Notes: generated by a model from the sequence alone, not told the origin. Counted from the stretch's first letter, positions 1 to 7,232 are shown. The stretch: 15,464 nucleotides of DNA from Polynucleobacter sp. UBA962 (GCA_002292975.1 DBCI01000096.1:2596-18059), one strand, 5' to 3'. Program-made: numbers and translations.

Positions 1-209
1 GGATGTCCCATTTGCCCGGTCTGTATACGAGCTTGGTCAACCAGGGCTTTACCAAAGCCCATCAGACGATACATCGGCTGGACGTAAATATACTCAATAT
101 CGCCATTAGAGGCATAGCGGCAGTAGCCAATGGTAGTGTTTTGGTTCTTAATCCAGATGGTGCCATCATCTACTTCTAGCTGGCAACTAAGGGGAGTTCC
201 TGCTTGCAT
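1..209 (-). CDS. GNAT-family N-acetyltransferase (partial, N-terminal part)
   Basis: The minus strand is open from an ATG at 209 to the window edge, giving 69 residues without a stop; the C-terminal part lies outside. A Shine-Dalgarno-like AAGGA sits about 5 bases before the ATG. Residues around 46-60 contain VQPMYRLMGFGKAL, which fits the acetyl-CoA pyrophosphate-binding motif A of GNAT enzymes (V-x-P-x-[YW]-[RQ]-x-x-G-x-[GA]). It is preceded by a strand (IEYIYV) as expected for beta-4. GNAT proteins transfer an acetyl group from acetyl-CoA to an amine on a small molecule or protein; nothing here tells the substrate. The visible part starts late in the fold: only about 45 residues precede motif A, so this is a short GNAT. 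Family assignment is good, function unknown. Confidence 0.75.
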   Translation of the reverse strand, partial: MQAGTPLSCQLEVDDGTIWIKNQNTTIGYCRYASNGDIEYIYVQPMYRLMGFGKALVDQARIQTGQMGH

Positions 210-304
210 TTTTTCCTTGAACGTGTAAAAGTAGATGGGGATGCTTAAAAGAGCATCTTATTATTTTAATAAAAATCTTCGCTTCGCGTACCCCAGTGAT
301 CAGT

Positions 305-487
305 ATGTATCGAATAACAAAAATTGACCTGGTAAAGGAGCTCGTCTTTGTTGCCGATGAGCCTCGCGGAAAGTCGCGTGATTTTTATTTCCCAAAATTA
401 AGTGATGCGGTCTTTATTGAAGAGTACACGCTCAAGTTGATGAGTAGTGATGGGCGCTACAAAATAGTCTCGCTACTTGCTGATTAA
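305..487 (+). CDS. Small hypothetical protein, doubtful
   Basis: An open frame of 60 codons from the ATG at 305 (63 from an in-frame GTG at 296) ends at 487 and overlaps the 3' end of the photolyase gene, which runs toward it, by 15 bases. The product is mixed in composition (MYRITKIDLV at the start, DGRYKIVSLLAD at the end), has no signal peptide or membrane segment, and matches no family I recognise. Neither start has a convincing ribosome binding site. It fills the only gap between the GNAT and photolyase genes and has reasonable protein-like composition, which is the main reason to list it. It could equally be a chance frame. Confidence 0.35.
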   Translation: MYRITKIDLVKELVFVADEPRGKSRDFYFPKLSDAVFIEEYTLKLMSSDGRYKIVSLLAD

Positions 488-2038
488 TGCCTTACGGTGC
501 TCTTTAGCCTGAGCATTGATTGCTTGCTTCGCTTCCTCGCTCATACGCTTTAGATTACGAACTTGCATCACCATTCGTGGATTTTTACCCATACTTGATT
601 CATGGCGCATTAGAAAATCCCAATAGAGAGTAGTCATTGGGCAAGCATCCTTGCCATGCGCTTGATCTGGTTTGTAGATACAGGTCTTGCAATAATTACT
701 CATACGATCGATGTATTTACCGGACGCAACATAGGGCTTACTAGCCATGAGACCGCCATCGGCAAACTGACTCATGCCGATGACGTTGGGGAGCTCAACC
801 CATTCGACCGCATCGACGTACATACTTAAATACCAAGCGTGTACCTCTTTGGGTTGAACGCCCAATAGCAGGGTATATAAACCAGTCACCATCAAACGCT
901 GAATATGGTGGGCGTATCCCGTGCGCAGGCTTTGTGTAATCGTTTGTTCAAGACAGTTCATTGAAGTCTTGCCTGTCCAAAAAAAAGCTGGTAGGGGGGT
1001 GTTGGCAGACAAGGCGTTACGCTCTAGATAGCCGGGCATTTGGGTCCAGTAAATACCTCGGACGTATTCACGCCAACCTAATATTTGTCGGATAAAGCCC
1101 TCAACAGCTGCAATGGGCGCTCGCCCTTTTATGAACTCGGTCTGGGCTGCGTCCACCACTTCTTGTGCAGAAAGTAATTTCAGATTGAGGGCGCTTGCAA
1201 TGTGCGCATGAAATAACCAAGCTTCGTTAGTCCACATCGCATCTTGAAACTGACCATACAGTGGTAAACGATTCTTCATAAAATCAGAGAGCACTAAGAG
1301 TGCATCGGCACGCCGTACCGGCCATCCAAATCCTTCGAGGGTGGGTGCCAACTCCCCTGGATGATCTGCAAAGCGGGTGTTAACCAGTTGAATGACGTCT
1401 TTGGTAATTTCATCCGCTTTAAATCGCAAAGGTTCTGGAATGGGTGGCGGTCCTTCTTTACCAAAGGCGCTGCGATTATCGTGGTCGTAGTTCCATTCAC
1501 CTCCGATGGGTTGATTGTCTTCCATCAGAATATTATGTTTTTTGCGAAGCTCCCGATACCAATACTCTAAGCGGATCTGTTTACGCCCCTTGCTATGTTG
1601 GGCAAATTCACGAACGGTAGAAAAGAAATAGTCGTCCTCCCGAATCTCTAGCGGTATGTTTGTCTGTTTGGCAATACCTTTAAGCTTCTCAAGCACGCGC
1701 CAGTCTCCCGGGGCCGTCATCAAGAGGGCTTGTGGTTTGAGCGTCTTAATGGCGCGGAGTAATTCCCTATCAAGTGATTGGGTGTTGTCAGAATCTTCCA
1801 AGGTACTGTAGTGCAAGGGGACCTTAGCCTTCTCCAGCTCTTTCGCAAAATGCCGCATAGCACTAATAAAGAGAGCGATACGTTGCTTTGATGACCAAAT
1901 ATGGGTTGATTCTTCATGAACCTCAGCCATCCACACACAATCACGCTTTGGATCAAAGCCCTTAAAGGCGCTGGAATCCAGATTGAGTTGGTCGCCAAGA
2001 ACCACAATGAGGTGGCGGACAGGGGTAATTTTTGGCAT
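473..2038 (-). CDS. Iron-sulfur bacterial cryptochrome/photolyase (FeS-BCP, PhrB-like, probable (6-4) photolyase)
   Basis: A 521-residue protein of the deoxyribodipyrimidine photolyase-related family. It starts with an antenna-domain strand followed by GDQL (residues 15-18) and carries an FAD-binding helical domain in the C-terminal half. Four cysteines at 362, 450, 453 and 466 have spacings 88, 3 and 13, the same as I recall for the [4Fe-4S] ligands of Agrobacterium PhrB (350, 438, 441, 454). The HHxxR motif at 377-381 lies at the matching offset and is associated with (6-4) photoproduct repair in this group. Characterised members bind FAD, a 4Fe-4S cluster and dimethyl-ribityllumazine and repair (6-4) lesions with blue light; repair here is inferred. 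Length is close to PhrB (507). The gene is transcribed away from the FAA-hydrolase gene, with about 160 bases between the starts. No strong Shine-Dalgarno precedes the ATG. Confidence 0.9.
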   Translation of the reverse strand: MPKITPVRHLIVVLGDQLNLDSSAFKGFDPKRDCVWMAEVHEESTHIWSSKQRIALFISAMRHFAKELEKAKVPLHYSTLEDSDNTQSLDRELLRAIKTLKPQALLMTAPGDWRVLEKLKGIAKQTNIPLEIREDDYFFSTVREFAQHSKGRKQIRLEYWYRELRKKHNILMEDNQPIGGEWNYDHDNRSAFGKEGPPPIPEPLRFKADEITKDVIQLVNTRFADHPGELAPTLEGFGWPVRRADALLVLSDFMKNRLPLYGQFQDAMWTNEAWLFHAHIASALNLKLLSAQEVVDAAQTEFIKGRAPIAAVEGFIRQILGWREYVRGIYWTQMPGYLERNALSANTPLPAFFWTGKTSMNCLEQTITQSLRTGYAHHIQRLMVTGLYTLLLGVQPKEVHAWYLSMYVDAVEWVELPNVIGMSQFADGGLMASKPYVASGKYIDRMSNYCKTCIYKPDQAHGKDACPMTTLYWDFLMRHESSMGKNPRMVMQVRNLKRMSEEAKQAINAQAKEHRKALISK

Positions 2039-2152
2039 AAGGTTTGTTATGAAGATTTATCTCATTATCGGTGATGCTAAGAAATTTAGTTGTACATCCC
2101 CAAGGGTAATGCGTTAATCCAATCTAGACGATATAAAAAGAGAGGGCCTCGA

Positions 2153-2174
2153 ATTGATCTAGATTATGATCAAT
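2153..2174. promoter_or_regulatory. Operator-like inverted repeat ATTGATC-N8-GATCAAT
   Basis: Perfect 7-base arms ATTGATC (2153-2159) and GATCAAT (2168-2174) flank 8 bases in the spacer between the photolyase and FAA-hydrolase genes, 25 bases before the ATG at 2200. The size and symmetry suit a dimeric repressor or activator site. The spacing (TTGAT-N10-ATCAA) is too wide for FNR (N4). The cognate regulator is unknown and is not in the window. Confidence 0.4.
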
Positions 2175-2199
2175 GTACTACTCACCAATTATTCTTACT

Positions 2200-3072
2200 A
2201 TGCGCTTATTTAGCTTTCAAGACCAGCAGGGCCATCACTCTCTTGGCGCTCTTTCAGGAAAAGATTCATCTCAATACATCGATCTGTGTGCCACCGATCC
2301 CAATATTCCTAAAGACCTATTAGCGCTTATTCAGAGCGACCCTGAGCTCACCCAAGCACGAAGAGCTTTGCTCAACCCACGGGCTGTTATTCATAATCTG
2401 AGTGATATCCGCTTTACACCTCTAATTCATCGCCCTCAAAAGATTATTTGTTTGGGTTTGAACTATGCCGATCATGCCAAAGAGGGTGGACATGCTAGAC
2501 CAGACTATCCGAGCTTCTTTATGCGCGGCCCAAGTTCTCTCACAGCCCATCAAGCCCCCATCATTCGTCCAAAGGCATCGACAAAGCTGGATTACGAAGC
2601 AGAGTTAGCCTTTGTGATGGGTAAGCGGGCTAAGCATTGCTCTCTTGAAAACGCTTTAGAGCATGTAGTGGGCTATAGCATTTTCAATGATGGTAGTGTG
2701 CGCGACTACCAACGTAAGTCAACCCAATGGACCATTGGTAAAAACTTTGACCAAACAGGTGCCTTTGGCCCATGGCTTGTTACCCCCGATGAGTTACCAG
2801 TAGGTGCAAGCGGTTTACAAATTCAGTCTCGTTTAAATGGCCAACTCATGCAGAATGCGAATACCAAGGATTTTCTTTGGGGCGTTGCCGAGACCATTGT
2901 GCTCATCACCGAATGCATGACCTTAGAGCCTGGTGATGTGGTTATTACCGGAACCCCTGCAGGCGTTGGCTATGCCAGAACTCCACCTGTGTTCATGAAG
3001 CCTGGAGATATTTGCGAAGTGGAGATCGAAGGGATTGGGATTCTTAGTAATTCGATTGCGGATGAGCATTAA
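2200..3072 (+). CDS. Fumarylacetoacetate hydrolase (FAH) family protein
   Basis: A 290-residue cytoplasmic enzyme of the FAH/MhpD-like superfamily. The N-terminal 75 residues form a lead-in domain; the catalytic domain starts with KIICLGLNYADHAKE (81-95). Metal ligands are seen as E133 and E135 in DYEAELAFV and D164 in NDGSVRD, with lysine 181 in GKNFD and the C-terminal TGTPAGVG (250-257). Members hydrolyse C-C bonds of acylpyruvates, decarboxylate oxaloacetate or hydrate/isomerise products of aromatic breakdown; the substrate cannot be read from sequence. The frame is open to an ATG at 2173, but that start lies inside an inverted repeat and adds nine residues before the family-typical MRLFSFQD, so 2200 was chosen; neither has a clear Shine-Dalgarno. 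The GMC oxidoreductase gene follows after 34 bases and is probably co-transcribed, suggesting a shared catabolic route. Confidence 0.88.
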   Translation: MRLFSFQDQQGHHSLGALSGKDSSQYIDLCATDPNIPKDLLALIQSDPELTQARRALLNPRAVIHNLSDIRFTPLIHRPQKIICLGLNYADHAKEGGHARPDYPSFFMRGPSSLTAHQAPIIRPKASTKLDYEAELAFVMGKRAKHCSLENALEHVVGYSIFNDGSVRDYQRKSTQWTIGKNFDQTGAFGPWLVTPDELPVGASGLQIQSRLNGQLMQNANTKDFLWGVAETIVLITECMTLEPGDVVITGTPAGVGYARTPPVFMKPGDICEVEIEGIGILSNSIADEH

Positions 3073-3106
3073 GTAATCACGGGGATCATTTAATACAAGA
3101 CCTTAA

Positions 3107-4807
3107 ATGAATACGTCTTCACCCAATTTGGAGTTTGATACCGTTATTGTCGGGGCTGGAAGCGCCGGCTGCCTTTTGGCAAATCGTTTATCCGCCAATC
3201 CAAACCACCGTGTTTTATTACTCGAAGCAGGTGGTGAAGATGATTGGTTCTGGATTAAGATCCCCGTGGGGTATTTGTTCACAATTGCCAACCCCCGTAC
3301 GGATTGGTGCTTTAAGACCCAAGCCGATCCCGGTTTAAACCAGCGCTCCATTCATTACGCCAGAGGCAAAGTGATTGGCGGCTCCTCGTCGATTAATGCC
3401 ATGATTTATATGCGCGGTCAAGCCAGTGATTATGCGCGCTGGTCCGAGATGACCGGTGATCCCATCTGGCAATGGCCCACCACATTAGAGACCTATAAAT
3501 CCTTAGAGAACTATTACGCTGGTGCTAATCCGTGGCATGGTGATGATGGTGAGATGCGGGTAGAGCGACCGCGGGTGCAGTGGGATATTTTGGATGCATG
3601 GCGTGAGGCTGCTCACGAGCAAGGAATTCCGAAGATTGAAGAATTCAATCGAGGTAATAACGAGGGTTGTGCATACTTTCAGATGACCCAACAGCGGGGT
3701 GTGCGTTGGTCGATGGCAGATGCTTATTTGCATCCAATCCGACACCGCAAGAACTTGACCATCCTCACTCAAGCGCAAGTGCTCCGTCTAAATCTCAAGC
3801 CCATTACCACGCAAACCATCAATCAAAGCCGCTTTACGCAAAAAGCATGGCATGGTGCTCAGCATGAGATTACTAGTCTTCTGGTCTTGCACGCTGGAAG
3901 CAAAAAAACCATTCATGCCAGCGATCAAGTCATCCTAGCGGCTGGGTCGATTGGCTCTCCCCATCTATTACAAGTCTCCGGAATAGGATCCCGATCCCAC
4001 CTTGAGAGTATTGGGGTGCAAACCCAAGTGGAGTTGCCGGGGGTTGGGGAGAACTTACAAGATCACTTACAAATCCGCACCGTATATCAGGTGGAGAACT
4101 GCAAAACGGTCAACACTCTTTATAAGAACTTATTCACTCGGATTGGCATGGGCCTTGAGTATCTACTCAAGCGTACGGGGCCCCTCACCATGCCCCCCTC
4201 CACCTTGGGTGCATTTACCAAGAGTGATCCAAGTCAAACGAGCGCAAATATCGAGTGGCATGTGCAACCGCTATCGCTCCCCAAATTTGGTGAGCCCCTC
4301 CATGCATTCAATGCCATCACCCCGAGCGTTTGTAATCTACGTCCAAGCAGTCGGGGTTGGGTGCGAGCGGCCACTGAAAATGCCTTAGATCAGCCAACGA
4401 TTCAGTGTAATTACCTGTCGACTCCAGATGATCTCGCGGTGGCTGTGAATAGTCTCAAAATAACCCGTCAGATTATGGCGAGCAAGGCATTGGACTTCTA
4501 TCAACCTAAAGAAGTATTACCTGGGTTCAATATTCAGAGCGATCAAGATTTGGAAGGGGCGGCTCGAGACTTAGGCACCACCATCTTTCACCCGGTGAGC
4601 ACTTGCTCAATGGGCAAGGTGGAACAATCGGGCAGAGCAGAGAACCCCAATACCGTTTTAGATTCAGAGTGTCGGGTGCGGGGCGTGGCACGCTTACGGG
4701 TAATCGATGCCTCGGCCATGCCTTGCATTACATCCGGTAATACCAACGCTCCCGTAATGCTGATCGCAGAGACCATCGCCAGAAAAATGCTGGTGGAGCG
4801 AGCCTAA
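3107..4807 (+). CDS. GMC-family FAD-dependent oxidoreductase (choline/alcohol dehydrogenase-like)
   Basis: A 566-residue flavoprotein of the glucose-methanol-choline family. The Rossmann FAD motif is VGAGSAG (15-21), with LLLEAGG closing beta-2 (37-43). GMC signature 1 lies at 87-104 (GKVIGGSSSINAMIYMRG) and signature 2 at 280-294 (GSIGSPHLLQVSGIG). The C-terminal catalytic pair is visible as H495 in FHPVSTCSMG and N547 in SGNTNAPV. Length is typical for bacterial choline-dehydrogenase-like members. These enzymes oxidise primary alcohols or polyols to aldehydes and pass electrons to quinone or oxygen; choline itself is not implied, as no betaine aldehyde dehydrogenase or BetI gene is nearby. 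It follows the FAH-family gene by 34 bases, on the same strand, and converges with the small cysteine-repeat gene, leaving four bases between the two stops. No signal peptide is seen. Confidence 0.9.
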   Translation: MNTSSPNLEFDTVIVGAGSAGCLLANRLSANPNHRVLLLEAGGEDDWFWIKIPVGYLFTIANPRTDWCFKTQADPGLNQRSIHYARGKVIGGSSSINAMIYMRGQASDYARWSEMTGDPIWQWPTTLETYKSLENYYAGANPWHGDDGEMRVERPRVQWDILDAWREAAHEQGIPKIEEFNRGNNEGCAYFQMTQQRGVRWSMADAYLHPIRHRKNLTILTQAQVLRLNLKPITTQTINQSRFTQKAWHGAQHEITSLLVLHAGSKKTIHASDQVILAAGSIGSPHLLQVSGIGSRSHLESIGVQTQVELPGVGENLQDHLQIRTVYQVENCKTVNTLYKNLFTRIGMGLEYLLKRTGPLTMPPSTLGAFTKSDPSQTSANIEWHVQPLSLPKFGEPLHAFNAITPSVCNLRPSSRGWVRAATENALDQPTIQCNYLSTPDDLAVAVNSLKITRQIMASKALDFYQPKEVLPGFNIQSDQDLEGAARDLGTTIFHPVSTCSMGKVEQSGRAENPNTVLDSECRVRGVARLRVIDASAMPCITSGNTNAPVMLIAETIARKMLVERA

Positions 4808-4811
4808 TTTC

Positions 4812-5072
4812 TTAGGTCGATCCTCCATATTTCTTTTGGCAAACTTCTGCAGAAAGTTCGGGATGATTGCGTTTGCAACGCTCAACCCGTTGTTCGGGCG
4901 TCATGTTTTTCATATTCTGATACATCGCGCGACATTGCTCGACTGACATTTCTGGATGACGTTTTTGGCAATGATCAATCATTCTCTGTTCTGCACTCGA
5001 ATCTTGAGCAAAAACAGGGCAGATAAAGCAGATAGCAAGTATTGCAGTAATTTGTTGTTTTAGGCTCATCAT
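4812..5072 (-). CDS. Small secreted cysteine-repeat protein (two HPE[ML]S units)
   Basis: An 86-residue protein with a signal peptide (hydrophobic residues about 8-21) and a likely signal peptidase I site after VFA at 20-22. The mature part holds two related units, C35-QKRHPEMSVEQ-C47 and C66-KRNHPELSAEV-C78, 31 residues apart, each with eleven residues between the cysteines. It is predicted to be periplasmic, where the pairs could form disulfides or bind a metal through the conserved His; function is unknown. The strong GAGGAG (5077-5082) serves ATGs at 5072 or 5069; an upstream in-frame TTG at 5075 is too close to it. It is divergent from the second cysteine-repeat gene (start 5160). The mature ends of both begin QDSS and both use C-X11-C pairs, hinting at common ancestry or a joint role. 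Confidence 0.75.
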   Translation of the reverse strand: MMSLKQQITAILAICFICPVFAQDSSAEQRMIDHCQKRHPEMSVEQCRAMYQNMKNMTPEQRVERCKRNHPELSAEVCQKKYGGST

Positions 5073-5095
5073 CAATCTCCTCGTGAATATTTCAA

Positions 5096-5131
5096 GCTAA
5101 TACATTAGCATTAAATGATAGGATTTGTCAG
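5096..5131 (-). promoter_or_regulatory. Palindrome and possible promoter in the divergent cysteine-repeat intergenic region
   Basis: GCTAAT-AC-ATTAGC (5096-5109) is a 6-2-6 palindrome between the two divergent small genes. On the minus strand CTGACA (5126-5131) and GCTAAT (5104-5109) are 16 bases apart and could be -35 and -10 boxes for the gene starting at 5072. The palindrome would then overlap the -10, a usual place for a repressor. Boxes match consensus only in part, so this is tentative. Confidence 0.3.
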
Positions 5132-5159
5132 ACCATCGGAATTCCCTTAAGATCGGTCC

Positions 5160-5435
5160 ATGCGGCTCTTATTGATCAAGCTACTTTTTCTTAGCTTTCT
5201 ATCGACCCCAACATTTGCGCAAGATTCTAGCCAATGTGGTTTCATCCAAGATAGCAATTACCGTTCTTTGTGTCGCGCACTAGCAGAGAAGAACGTCAGC
5301 CAATGTGGGTTTATTCAGGAGAATGATCTACGGTCGATGTGTCGAGCCATTACCAATAAAGATGCTAGCCAATGCGGTTTCATTAATAATAGTGATCAAC
5401 GCTCGATGTGCCGCGCATTAACTGTCAGTCGTTAG
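5160..5435 (+). CDS. Small secreted protein with three 23-residue QCGFI...CRA tandem repeats
   Basis: A 91-residue protein. Residues 1-20 are a signal peptide (leucine-rich core, cleavage expected after TFA), so the mature protein of about 71 residues is periplasmic or secreted. Almost all of it is three tandem units of 23 residues beginning SQCGFI at 24, 47 and 70. Each has two cysteines with eleven residues between them (26/38, 49/61, 72/84), followed by R-A. The pattern is [S]QCGFIxxxxxRS[LM]CRA[LI]. The last unit is truncated at the C-terminus. Even cysteine numbers and helix-like spacing suggest a small disulfide-pinned repeat fold; no catalytic motif is visible. I recall similar unnamed repeat proteins in betaproteobacteria but cannot name a family. 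The short-chain dehydrogenase gene starts 16 bases downstream and may be co-transcribed. The ribosome binding site is weak. Confidence 0.75.
   Translation: MRLLLIKLLFLSFLSTPTFAQDSSQCGFIQDSNYRSLCRALAEKNVSQCGFIQENDLRSMCRAITNKDASQCGFINNSDQRSMCRALTVSR
5229..5432 (+). repeat. Three in-frame 69-base tandem repeats
   Basis: Units start at AGC codons at 5229, 5298 and 5367, each opening with AGCCAATG, exactly 69 bases apart; the third unit is cut short at 66 bases by the stop. The DNA has drifted at synonymous positions more than the protein has, so the repeats look old and kept by selection on the protein rather than freshly duplicated. Confidence 0.8.
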
Positions 5436-5451
5436 ACCTTAAGGAAAATCA

Positions 5452-6183
5452 ATGAACATTAACAATCTCGTTTTAATCACAGGCGCTAGTCAAGGAATAG
5501 GTCGAGCGATTGCAATCCGTGCGATAAAGGATGGCTACCGCGTGATTAACTTAGACAAGAAAGCACCAAAGACGCTATTTAAAGATGAAACCTTTCATTC
5601 AATTGATTTGACCGACGTGAATGCTATTCATGAACTGATCCCAACGCTCCTAAAGCATGAGCCCATCGTACGTTTAGTGAATAACGCAGGGTTTATTCGG
5701 CCTGCCGCATTGGAGCAGACCACCGTGGATGACTTTGATGCCGTTATGGCCCTCAATTTGAGAGCCCCGATGCTCTTGGCTCAACAACTGTTACCCAGTA
5801 TGCGAGAGGCTAAGTTCGGTCGCATTATTAGTATTGCGAGTCGTGCAGCCTTAGGTAAGGAAGAGCGTACGGTTTATGCAGGAAGCAAAGCGGGATTAAT
5901 TGGCATGACCAAGACCTGGGCGCTGGAGATGGCGCAATATGGAATTACAGTGAATGCGATTGGGCCCGGCCCGATTGCAACTGAACTATTTACCTCCGGC
6001 AATCCTCCTGGTGACCCCAAAACAATTAAGATCGTGCAAAGTATTCCGGTCAGGCGAATGGGGCAGCCCGAGGACGTAGCTCATGCAGTAGCCTCTTTAC
6101 TCGACGATCGGGCAGGATTTATTACAGGGCAAATACATTATGTCTGCGGTGGAATGACAGTAGGCTTGAGTAATGCTTCGTAG
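5452..6183 (+). CDS. Short-chain dehydrogenase/reductase (SDR) family oxidoreductase
   Basis: A 243-residue classical SDR. The cofactor motif TGASQGIG is at 10-17, and D35 at the end of beta-2 points to NAD(H) rather than NADP(H). NNAG is at 77-80, N102 in LNLR is the structural/catalytic Asn, the serine is probably S130, and the catalytic pair is Y142 and K146 in YAGSK. The C-terminal stretch FITGQIHYVCGG is the usual SDR end. Such enzymes oxidise or reduce alcohols, sugars or acyl carriers; the substrate cannot be read. An AAGGA lies about six bases before the ATG. It follows the cysteine-repeat gene by 16 bases, and its 3' end faces the tRNA-Asn terminator. Cytoplasmic, with no signal peptide. 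Confidence 0.88.
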   Translation: MNINNLVLITGASQGIGRAIAIRAIKDGYRVINLDKKAPKTLFKDETFHSIDLTDVNAIHELIPTLLKHEPIVRLVNNAGFIRPAALEQTTVDDFDAVMALNLRAPMLLAQQLLPSMREAKFGRIISIASRAALGKEERTVYAGSKAGLIGMTKTWALEMAQYGITVNAIGPGPIATELFTSGNPPGDPKTIKIVQSIPVRRMGQPEDVAHAVASLLDDRAGFITGQIHYVCGGMTVGLSNAS

Positions 6184-6186
6184 AAT

Positions 6187-6224
6187 ACAAAAAAGGCTTA
6201 CAAGCCAATTAACCTGTAAGCCTT
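6187..6224 (-). terminator. Rho-independent terminator of tRNA-Asn
   Basis: A perfect 10-base-pair stem, AAGGCTTACA (6193-6202) with TGTAAGCCTT (6215-6224), encloses a 12-base loop. Read on the minus strand the stem runs into TTTTTTG, the expected U-tract, just 8 bases after the tRNA 3' end. On the plus strand there is no T-run after the stem, so it serves the tRNA more than the SDR gene. Confidence 0.85.
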
Positions 6225-6232
6225 ACTGAATT

Positions 6233-6308
6233 TGGCTCCCCGACCTGGACTCGAACCAGGGACCTGCGGATTAACAGTCCGTCGCTCTACCGACTGAGCT
6301 ATCAGGGA
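6233..6308 (-). tRNA. tRNA-Asn (anticodon GTT)
   Basis: The minus strand folds as a complete 76-base tRNA. The acceptor TCCCTGA pairs with TCGGGGA (one T-G wobble), the discriminator base is G, and CCA is encoded. The anticodon loop is CTGTTAA, giving anticodon GTT, which reads AAC/AAU (asparagine). The T-arm carries GGTTCGAGTCC. It stands alone, with its own -10 box upstream and terminator downstream. Confidence 0.97.
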
Positions 6309-6317
6309 ATAGACGCT

Positions 6318-6323
6318 ATTATA
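6318..6323 (-). promoter_or_regulatory. -10 box for tRNA-Asn
   Basis: A consensus TATAAT on the minus strand lies 9 bases before the first tRNA base, which allows a 5' leader of only a few bases. The -35 region at 16-18 bases upstream is poor (GGGAAA-like), so the box is judged from position and perfect -10 match. Confidence 0.55.
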
Positions 6324-6351
6324 GCGAATAGATTAAGTCCTTTCCCATTTG

Positions 6352-7227
6352 ATGAAACCCTCTTCACCCAGCCCGATCTTTATCCCCAGAGTCTTGAGTA
6401 TTGCTGGTTCTGATAGCGGTGGTGGCGCAGGTATTCAGGCGGATCTGAAGGTCATTACTGCCTTAGGTGGCTTTGGCATGACCGCAATTACAGCGATCAC
6501 GGCACAAAACACGATGGGCGTTACGCGCATTCAGGATATTGATCTTGATGTGGTTCAGGCTCAGATCGATGCCGTGGTCAGCGATATTGGTGTCGATGTT
6601 GTGAAGATCGGGATGCTGGCAAGCCCTGCGATTGTGAAGGCTGTTGCCGCGTCTCTTAAAAAGCACCAAATCAAACGGATTGTCTTAGACCCAGTCTTAA
6701 TGGCGACCTCAGGTGCTAGCTTGGGTGGGGACGATACCGCCAAAGCGATGGTTGCAGAACTTTTTCCACTCGCCACCATCATTACCCCTAATTTGCATGA
6801 AGCATCGATCTTATTGGGCAGACCCATTCATGAGACCGTTCAATTTGAAGAGGCTGCACATGAGCTCTTGGCCATGGGCCCCAAAGCAGTCTTAATCAAA
6901 GGTGGACATCTAGTAGGTGAGCCCAAAGAGTTAATGGACTACCTTCTCTGGCACGATGTGAAGGATGGTGAACCCGTTATTTTGCAGCAAGCGTTTTTGC
7001 ATCCACGGATCCCAACCTCCAATACCCATGGAACAGGGTGCTCCTTATCGTCTGCGATTGCTACCTATCTGGCTGATCAGCACGATCTAAAACATTCAGT
7101 CGCAAAGGCAATCTCATTTGTAACGGCAGCCATTGAAGCAGGACAAAGACTCGATATTGGCAAAGGTCCAGGACCCCTGTGGCATATGCATGATTTCTAT
7201 CCCACCAAACTACCAGAGCCCGATTAA
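6352..7227 (+). CDS. thiD: Hydroxymethylpyrimidine / phosphomethylpyrimidine kinase
   Basis: A 291-residue ribokinase-fold kinase that phosphorylates HMP and then HMP-P to HMP-PP, the pyrimidine donor for ThiE. Visible motifs: AGSDSGGGAG at 18-27 (substrate/phosphate loop), ITAQNT near 49-54, DPV at 113-115, TPN at 145-147, and the anion-hole/catalytic GTGC at 227-230. Length matches stand-alone ThiD with about 12 extra N-terminal residues. The ATG at 6352 was chosen over an adjacent in-frame TTG at 6349; no strong Shine-Dalgarno is seen. It runs opposite to the thiC operon, its stop only 5 bases from the thiE stop, so the pathway is split into two convergent units. No riboswitch precedes thiD: only about 43 bases separate it from the divergent tRNA-Asn. 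Confidence 0.95.
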   Translation: MKPSSPSPIFIPRVLSIAGSDSGGGAGIQADLKVITALGGFGMTAITAITAQNTMGVTRIQDIDLDVVQAQIDAVVSDIGVDVVKIGMLASPAIVKAVAASLKKHQIKRIVLDPVLMATSGASLGGDDTAKAMVAELFPLATIITPNLHEASILLGRPIHETVQFEEAAHELLAMGPKAVLIKGGHLVGEPKELMDYLLWHDVKDGEPVILQQAFLHPRIPTSNTHGTGCSLSSAIATYLADQHDLKHSVAKAISFVTAAIEAGQRLDIGKGPGPLWHMHDFYPTKLPEPD

Positions 7228-7232
7228 ATAGC

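Noticed and set aside
240..257. GATGCT-TAAAAG-AGCATC hairpin followed by TTATTATTTT
   Set aside because: Looks like a weak plus-strand terminator, but no plus-strand gene ends here; it lies in the leader of the minus-strand GNAT gene and the stem is only 6 pairs.
2090..2323. 77-codon open frame overlapping the FAH-family start
   Set aside because: Shadow frame over the FAH coding region; no ribosome site and no protein-like features.
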